17,311 nt of DNA from an uncultured Thermoguttaceae bacterium (GTDB lineage Bacteria; Planctomycetota; Planctomycetia; Pirellulales; Thermoguttaceae), in NCBI GenBank assembly GCA_934725735.1, contig CAKVCP010000038.1, forward strand, positions 1 through 17,311, read 5' to 3'. Under the pieces are notes generated by a model. That model saw only the letters and a list, made by a program, of their open reading frames with translations. It was not told the origin of the DNA and ran no database searches. This document shows, one piece after another, positions 13,773 through 17,311 of the stretch; positions within the stretch are counted from its first letter, which is position 1; every line of letters begins with the position of its first letter. Made by a program: the position numbers and the translations under genes.

Positions 13773-14369
13773 ATGAAACGAATCGTCTCGTTGAGCGTAT
13801 CGCTTATGGCGGCGCTGACGTTGCTCGTGGGATGTGGATCCGGCGACGCAGGGACTGAAACGTCCAATGGAACGCCTTCAGAGCAGAGCGTTAGCTCATC
13901 GGTCGAGAAGGAAGAATTAACGCAAGACGAAACGCCCCTTGACGTGGAGACGGCGTCGACTCCCGAGGGGGTGGTGAACGCCTTCTTCCGCGCCTTCTTC
14001 CGCGGGGATAGCGAGGGCGCGTATATGCTTCTTTCGAAACGCGCGCGCGACGCTCAGAGCGAGAATTTCGTCGCCCAAGCGAGCGAATCGATTCGTTGGC
14101 GCGTCGTCGAAAAATCCAAGAGCAATAGCGAGGGGCGCGTCTTCGTTTGGGTTGAAGTGGAAGATTACGCGGAATCGGGTAAGGTTCAACGCGACACGCT
14201 TACCTTTGCGATGACGCGCGACGGCGACGATTGGCGCGTCGCGGGCTTCAACGTCGGGGACGTTGCGGTCGATTTCGAAGAGTCGGTCATCGTAGCTCAA
14301 GAAGCGCCGGAGCAACCGCGCGTTGAACGTACCGCCGTGCGACTTGAAGAAACAAGCGTCATCCGTTAG
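13773..14369 (+). CDS. Lipoprotein with an NTF2-like (DUF4878-type) domain
   Basis: 198 aa from ATG 13773. A lipoprotein signal (MKRIVSLSVSLMAALTLLVGC) places the lipidated Cys at 21. A Ser/Thr/Glu-rich linker follows to about residue 68. A compact domain then starts TPEGVVNAFFRAFFRGDSEG, continues AYMLLSKRARDA, and ends in strands ending DDWRVAGFNVGDV. The order helix-helix, 'fill/kill' residues, beta strands and a closing W(R/K)V motif is that of small NTF2-like domains of envelope lipoproteins. Ligand and role are unknown. An ATG directly upstream at 13770 is an alternative start, but GGAG at 13762-13765 is better spaced for 13773. The gene stands alone with its own terminator. The lipoprotein call is strong; the fold call is moderate. 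Confidence 0.82.
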   Translation: MKRIVSLSVSLMAALTLLVGCGSGDAGTETSNGTPSEQSVSSSVEKEELTQDETPLDVETASTPEGVVNAFFRAFFRGDSEGAYMLLSKRARDAQSENFVAQASESIRWRVVEKSKSNSEGRVFVWVEVEDYAESGKVQRDTLTFAMTRDGDDWRVAGFNVGDVAVDFEESVIVAQEAPEQPRVERTAVRLEETSVIR

Positions 14370-14394
14370 TTTTGCCTCGCAATAATACGTTTTC

Positions 14395-14435
14395 CGCCAT
14401 ACCGCGACAGTGAATCGCCGCGCATGGCGTTTTTT
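14395..14435 (+). terminator. Intrinsic terminator of the NTF2-like lipoprotein gene
   Basis: CGCCAT (14395-14400) pairs with ATGGCG (14424-14429), and inner CGCG segments extend the stem. Six T residues follow at 14430-14435. Confidence 0.75.
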
Positions 14436-14515
14436 ATTGGCTTGACGTCTTGTTTTAAAGGAGACGTTCCGTCTAGACCGTCTCGACAAAACGCGCGTTA
14501 TCTACATACGCTATT

Positions 14516-14538
14516 CGCCCCCAATAAGGGGCGTTTTT
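14516..14538 (+). terminator. Second + strand terminator with no coding gene before it
   Basis: CGCCCC (14516-14521), loop CAATAA, GGGGCG (14528-14533), then TTTTT. It lies about 100 nt beyond the first terminator. It could be a backup terminator or the end of a small RNA starting near 14436-14460. Confidence 0.7.
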
Positions 14539-14579
14539 CTTCTTCGCGTTCTCTTCTTTTGAGCCGTAATCCAGAGGAA

Positions 14580-14613
14580 TAAAAAAAGGAATGCGCCGCG
14601 TAAAGCGCATTCC
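14580..14613 (-). terminator. Intrinsic terminator of the DUF1598-type gene
   Basis: GGAATGCGC (14588-14596) and GCGCATTCC (14605-14613) form a perfect 9-bp stem with an 8-nt loop. On the minus strand it is followed by a T run (A residues at 14581-14587). Confidence 0.85.
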
Positions 14614-14638
14614 CATTGAACGATTGGGAGTTGAAAAC

Positions 14639-16129
14639 TCAGTCCCACCACCACTGAGAGAGATCGGAGTTGGAAGAATTTTCGCGTTTCTTTTCAACGT
14701 CGCCCTTTTCGTCGTACTTGAGGTGATCGACGTCGAGAGCGATTTGGGGTTCGATACGAACGCCGCCGCCCGTCGGATAGGAGACGAGATTCGCGCTATG
14801 ACGAATCGTGTTGACCGCTGTTTCCGCGAATTTGACTTCGTTGACCGTTTCAGTCTGGAACTGCTCTTCGCTGGCGAAGAAATCGGGCGTCCAGTTCGCT
14901 TTTTCGTAGACGTTCTCTTTCTGGAGATACGCGGCGACGATCGTCATGTCGATGAGGTTGCGGAGGCTCGCGTAAACGGGAGTTTCGTCCGCGATCTTCT
15001 CGAATTTCTGAGTGAAGCTCTTGGCGTAAGCGCGAGTCGCGGGGTTGCCGCGTCCGGTGTTGGCGGAGCGTTTTCCTTCAGAGCTGACGAGTTCGTCTTC
15101 GCCGACGAGGATGACGCCGTTGCCGACGAGTTGGAGCGCGTCGCCATTTTCGGTTTCAACAACGCAGTCGTAATTGGGCTGGAAGTACCAACGAACGAGG
15201 CCGTTAGAGGCGTTGAGGCGCGGATTGGATTTTTCGGCGTAAGTCACGACCTTGACGGGGGATTGTTCAAGTCCGATACCGATGAGTTTCATGCGATAGT
15301 CGGCGGCGACAAGAGTCGCGGCGAAATTCGTCTTGGGAGAGACGCCCCAAACCTTGACGTTTTGAAGTCCCAACGCGTTGCGAACGCCCGCGGCATAGAC
15401 GCGGCATTCGTCGTCGCTAGCGACGTTCGGCTGAGGAGCGCTCTTGAGGAAAGACTGCATGTTGCGCAGACCTTCTTCGGTCGGATCGATGGAGCATCCG
15501 ACGAAACTAGCCGCTTTACCGTCGGCGGGGTAGGCGCGCAAGGCGACGACAAGGTCTTGAAGCTGAAGGGTCGGACGACCGCTCTTCGCGCCGACGATCG
15601 AACCGTCGACTCCGCCTTTCCATCCTTCAGCGGGACCGGCGATGACGACGTCCCCCGTTTCAGGGTAGATGAAGACGTTTTCGATACGCGTCAAACCGGC
15701 GAGGTTAGCCATTTCGTCGGTGATGCCGCCGCCGTTTTCAACGATAGCGGCTTCGAGACGGTTGAGAGAAACTTTTCGCAACTTGCTCTGCGCGCGCATG
15801 TCGGAAGGAATAGCCTTGTAGGCTTCTTCGCGAGCGGCGGCTAAAAGGCCGTCGTCGACAACAACGCGCTGAAGAACGCCGTTCGCGTCGATCGCTACGC
15901 CGCCCATCGAGGAGCTGCTTCCGCCGCCTCGATTGCTGTTGTTGTTATTGTTGTTGTTATTATTATTGTTGTTGTTATTGTTGTTGTTGTTATTGTTGTT
16001 GTTATTGTTGTTATTGTTGTTATTGTTATTGTTGTTGTTCGCCGCGTAAGCCGTTGATACAGGAACGGTGAAGAGAACGATCAACGCCAGGATCGCGCTT
16101 AAACGAAGAACGAATTTACTTCGACTCAT
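14639..16129 (-). CDS. Exported DUF1598-type protein with a poly-asparagine tract
   Basis: 496 aa. A Sec signal peptide spans residues 1-29 (cut in STAYA|ANNN). It is followed at once by 34 consecutive Asn (31-64), then SNRGGGSSSSMGG. The remaining roughly 420 residues resemble the planctomycete DUF1598 family: ITDEMANLAGLTRIENVFIY, PETGDVVIAGPAEGW, GRPTLQLQDLVVALRAYPA, FVGCSIDPTEEGLRNMQSFL and KVWGVSPKTNFAATLVAADY. The protein ends QWWWD. Function is unknown; it is presumably periplasmic or extracellular. AGGAG lies just before ATG. Codons such as AAC, ATC, GGC and CGT are favoured, suggesting good expression. The DUF assignment is from memory of the family pattern; the export signal and Asn tract are read directly. 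Confidence 0.85.
   Translation of the reverse strand: MSRSKFVLRLSAILALIVLFTVPVSTAYAANNNNNNNNNNNNNNNNNNNNNNNNNNNNNNNNNNSNRGGGSSSSMGGVAIDANGVLQRVVVDDGLLAAAREEAYKAIPSDMRAQSKLRKVSLNRLEAAIVENGGGITDEMANLAGLTRIENVFIYPETGDVVIAGPAEGWKGGVDGSIVGAKSGRPTLQLQDLVVALRAYPADGKAASFVGCSIDPTEEGLRNMQSFLKSAPQPNVASDDECRVYAAGVRNALGLQNVKVWGVSPKTNFAATLVAADYRMKLIGIGLEQSPVKVVTYAEKSNPRLNASNGLVRWYFQPNYDCVVETENGDALQLVGNGVILVGEDELVSSEGKRSANTGRGNPATRAYAKSFTQKFEKIADETPVYASLRNLIDMTIVAAYLQKENVYEKANWTPDFFASEEQFQTETVNEVKFAETAVNTIRHSANLVSYPTGGGVRIEPQIALDVDHLKYDEKGDVEKKRENSSNSDLSQWWWD
15938..16039 (-). repeat. Trinucleotide tract encoding 34 Asn
   Basis: 34 uninterrupted asparagine codons, 24 AAC and 10 AAT by my count, lie directly after the signal peptide of the DUF1598-type protein. 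Length changes by slippage would stay in frame. The AAC/AAT mixture makes it an imperfect microsatellite. Confidence 0.97.
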
Positions 16130-16394
16130 GAGAATCTCCTAAATCAACTTAGGCTTTAACGGTAAAACTCTATGATTGCCTGTCTCTGTCGAGCGGTCGC
16201 GATCCTTATAAATCACGAAATCCAAACCGCTAAAGAGCGACATAAAAAGGGCCGAACGCTCTGGCGCGTTTTGCCTTTTGATTAACAAAGTCTGTTCATA
16301 GAACACGACGCTTCTTTAGAATGATAATTTGCGCGATACTTTTAAGCAAGTATTAAGTTCATATTTTACTTTTTTTTATCCAAAAAACTGACGG

Positions 16395-16408
16395 TTTTAT
16401 CGATAAAA
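16395..16408. promoter_or_regulatory. 14-bp perfect palindrome, possible operator
   Basis: TTTTATCGATAAAA is self-complementary. It lies about 266 bp upstream of the DUF1598-type start on one side and about 455 bp before the last gene on the other. In AT-rich DNA, chance is a real explanation. Confidence 0.3.
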
Positions 16409-16569
16409 GCGCCGATTTTAACGCTTTGGAATAACTCGATAAGATATAGCGAGTACGGCGGCTCTTTTTCTTTTGTGCTTCCTATTGTTTGAGTGTTTTA
16501 ATTTTTTTGGATAGATTGAGCGTTCTTCCTTTTTTTTGTAATTTGCTTCTTTGAGGAAGGTTGTAGTAA

Positions 16570-16595
16570 AGACGCGTTTGGTTGCGTCTCTTTTT
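16570..16595 (+). terminator. Orphan terminator-like hairpin
   Basis: AGACGC (16570-16575), loop GTTTGGTT, GCGTCT (16584-16589), then CTTTTT. No + strand gene ends upstream, so it may end a small RNA or be incidental. Confidence 0.4.
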
Positions 16596-16771
16596 CTTTA
16601 TAAATACGCCGTCTTGTGGGAAGTTGCGTTAAGATATTGGCAGAAAAAGACGAAAAAAGCAGAGTAGGTCTTGTTGTCGTTTGACCGCTATTTAGGGATG
16701 AACGCCTTAGAGGGAGCGACCGCAGAATCTTGTATGCATTTGTATATGCCTGAACGGCAAGCTCTTTCAGG

Positions 16772-16805
16772 TTGACCATTTATATAGGTAACGTCTATTA
16801 GACGT
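16772..16805 (+). promoter_or_regulatory. Promoter with an overlapping dyad operator for the last gene
   Basis: TTGACC (16772-16777), an 18-bp spacer and TATTAG (16796-16801). The -10 overlaps a 15-bp dyad, ACGTCT-ATT-AGACGT (16791-16805). A protein bound to the dyad would block the -10. The expected transcript start is near 16808. Confidence 0.5.
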
Positions 16806-16810
16806 ACGCG

Positions 16811-16834
16811 AGGCGTCGCGTTTTGACGACGCCT
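16811..16834 (+). promoter_or_regulatory. 5'-leader hairpin before the last gene
   Basis: AGGCGTCG (16811-16818), an 8-nt loop, CGACGCCT (16827-16834): a perfect 8-bp stem at the predicted 5' end of the mRNA, 29 nt before the ATG. No T run follows, so a stabilising or regulatory role is more likely than termination. Confidence 0.5.
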
Positions 16835-16863
16835 TGATTGATGAATAATGAGATATTTGAGTC

Positions 16864-17311
16864 ATGTTGAGTAAGCGCTTTTATTGTTGCGCGCTGTTAA
16901 GCGTCGCGTTGGGAACGCTTTTGTCGTCGGGAGTCGCGCTCGCTGATTCCAACGTTAGGATTCGACCAAACGCGGCGACGGCGCAGTCCGATCTTCGCGA
17001 AGGAACGCCCGGAATCCTTCGTCCGCTTCTTAACGCGGTGAGTTCTGATTTTAAAGACTCTTCGAGGAACACAAGACGCGCGCGTCGCAATGAAACGTCG
17101 TTTAATGAATTGAGCGGCTCGAATTCAACCCTTTTGGAGTTGCAAAAAGCCGCTACGTCGATGAGCGCAGCGGAGAACGTCGAGCCTCTTGAAGACGTCG
17201 TTCTTGAAGACGTCGATTTTGAAGAAGACGGCGCCGAAGCGTTGGGCGAGGCTGTTTTCGGAAATAGCGCCGACGCTCCCTCTTCTGTTTCTGAACCTCA
17301 GGAAACCGAAC
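16864..17311 (+). CDS. Exported acidic protein, N-terminal part (cut by right edge)
   Basis: 149 codons are visible from ATG 16864 to the window end without a stop. An in-frame TGA at 16858-16860 fixes the start close to here, though the SD is weak. Residues 1-27 form a Sec signal peptide (KRF, then a hydrophobic core to SSGVALA, cut before DSN). The mature part first has a basic patch (RNTRRARRNE). It then turns Ser/Glu/Asp-rich (ENVEPLEDVVLEDVDFEEDG), with no cysteine and no membrane helix. This looks like a disordered linker before a domain that lies beyond the window. I do not recognise the family. A promoter with an overlapping dyad and a leader hairpin precede it. Confidence 0.8.
   Translation, partial: MLSKRFYCCALLSVALGTLLSSGVALADSNVRIRPNAATAQSDLREGTPGILRPLLNAVSSDFKDSSRNTRRARRNETSFNELSGSNSTLLELQKAATSMSAAENVEPLEDVVLEDVDFEEDGAEALGEAVFGNSADAPSSVSEPQETE

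Larger units (their letters stand above)
16142..16771. other. Long AT-rich non-coding gap
   Basis: No convincing gene is present between 16130 and 16863. It should hold the promoter of the DUF1598-type gene (a minus-strand TTATAAG near 16206-16212 is a possible -10 without a good -35). It also holds several hairpins, the palindrome at 16395 and a terminator-like hairpin at 16570. A 93-codon minus-strand frame at 16498-16779 lacks an SD and typical codon use. Confidence 0.6.

Noticed and set aside
14591..15844. 417-codon + strand frame opposite the DUF1598-type gene
   Set aside because: The translation has no signal peptide or family motif, and it starts inside the terminator hairpin of the minus-strand gene.
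15938..16039. The Asn-codon tract as a CRISPR-like or satellite DNA array
   Set aside because: It is in frame inside an exported protein gene, has a 3-bp period and no spacer structure.
16498..16779. 93-codon minus-strand frame in the long gap
   Set aside because: No Shine-Dalgarno sequence, codon use unlike neighbouring genes, K/T/S-rich translation produced by T-rich DNA, and no recognisable domain or signal.

Overview
The window looks like a chromosomal segment of a planctomycete, most likely Pirellulales-like. The lineage evidence is a DUF1559 prepilin-like protein, an exported prenyltransferase/squalene-oxidase-repeat protein next to an ABC exporter, a DUF1598-type exported protein, and many Sec, Tat and lipoprotein signals. 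Base composition is near even with heavy use of GCG, TCG, CGC and GTC codons. I see no plasmid, phage, transposon, tRNA, rRNA or CRISPR features, so this reads as ordinary chromosome. Family-level placement is inference.

Layout. (1) Positions 1-409 are ambiguous: a membrane-protein C-terminus running in from the left on + competes with a small basic protein on -. (2) Positions 443-6755 form a tight + strand cassette: DUF1559 protein, exported toroid-repeat protein, ABC ATPase and a 1055-residue FtsX-type permease. The last three are joined by 4-nt ATGA overlaps. A two-way terminator separates it from (3) a flotillin (-), divergent from an NfeD-like membrane protein (+) that is followed by an AI-2E/PerM-family permease starting at TTG. 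(4) A 70-aa Tat-type lipoprotein (-) is divergent from L-rhamnose isomerase (+), with inverted repeats between them. (5) A uroporphyrinogen-III synthase (-) converges with rhaA on a shared terminator. (6) An NTF2-like lipoprotein (+) converges with (7) a DUF1598-type exported protein (-) carrying 34 consecutive Asn codons. (8) After about 730 bp of AT-rich non-coding DNA, an exported acidic protein (+) runs off the right edge.

How the genes relate. Envelope biology dominates. The 443-6755 cassette is probably one functional unit: an ATPase and an FtsX-type permease, with two exported partners, acting on an envelope or extracellular substrate. Flotillin and NfeD-like proteins are known partners in membrane-domain organisation. 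rhaA and hemD are isolated housekeeping or catabolic genes without pathway neighbours here. A recurrent theme is low-complexity sequence in exported or loop parts of proteins: Gly-rich, Gly/Arg/Asn-rich, Pro/Glu-rich and poly-Asn.

The most interesting items are the four-gene cassette, the poly-Asn codon tract, a 23-bp inverted repeat inside the permease gene, and a promoter with an overlapping dyad and 5'-end hairpin before the last gene.
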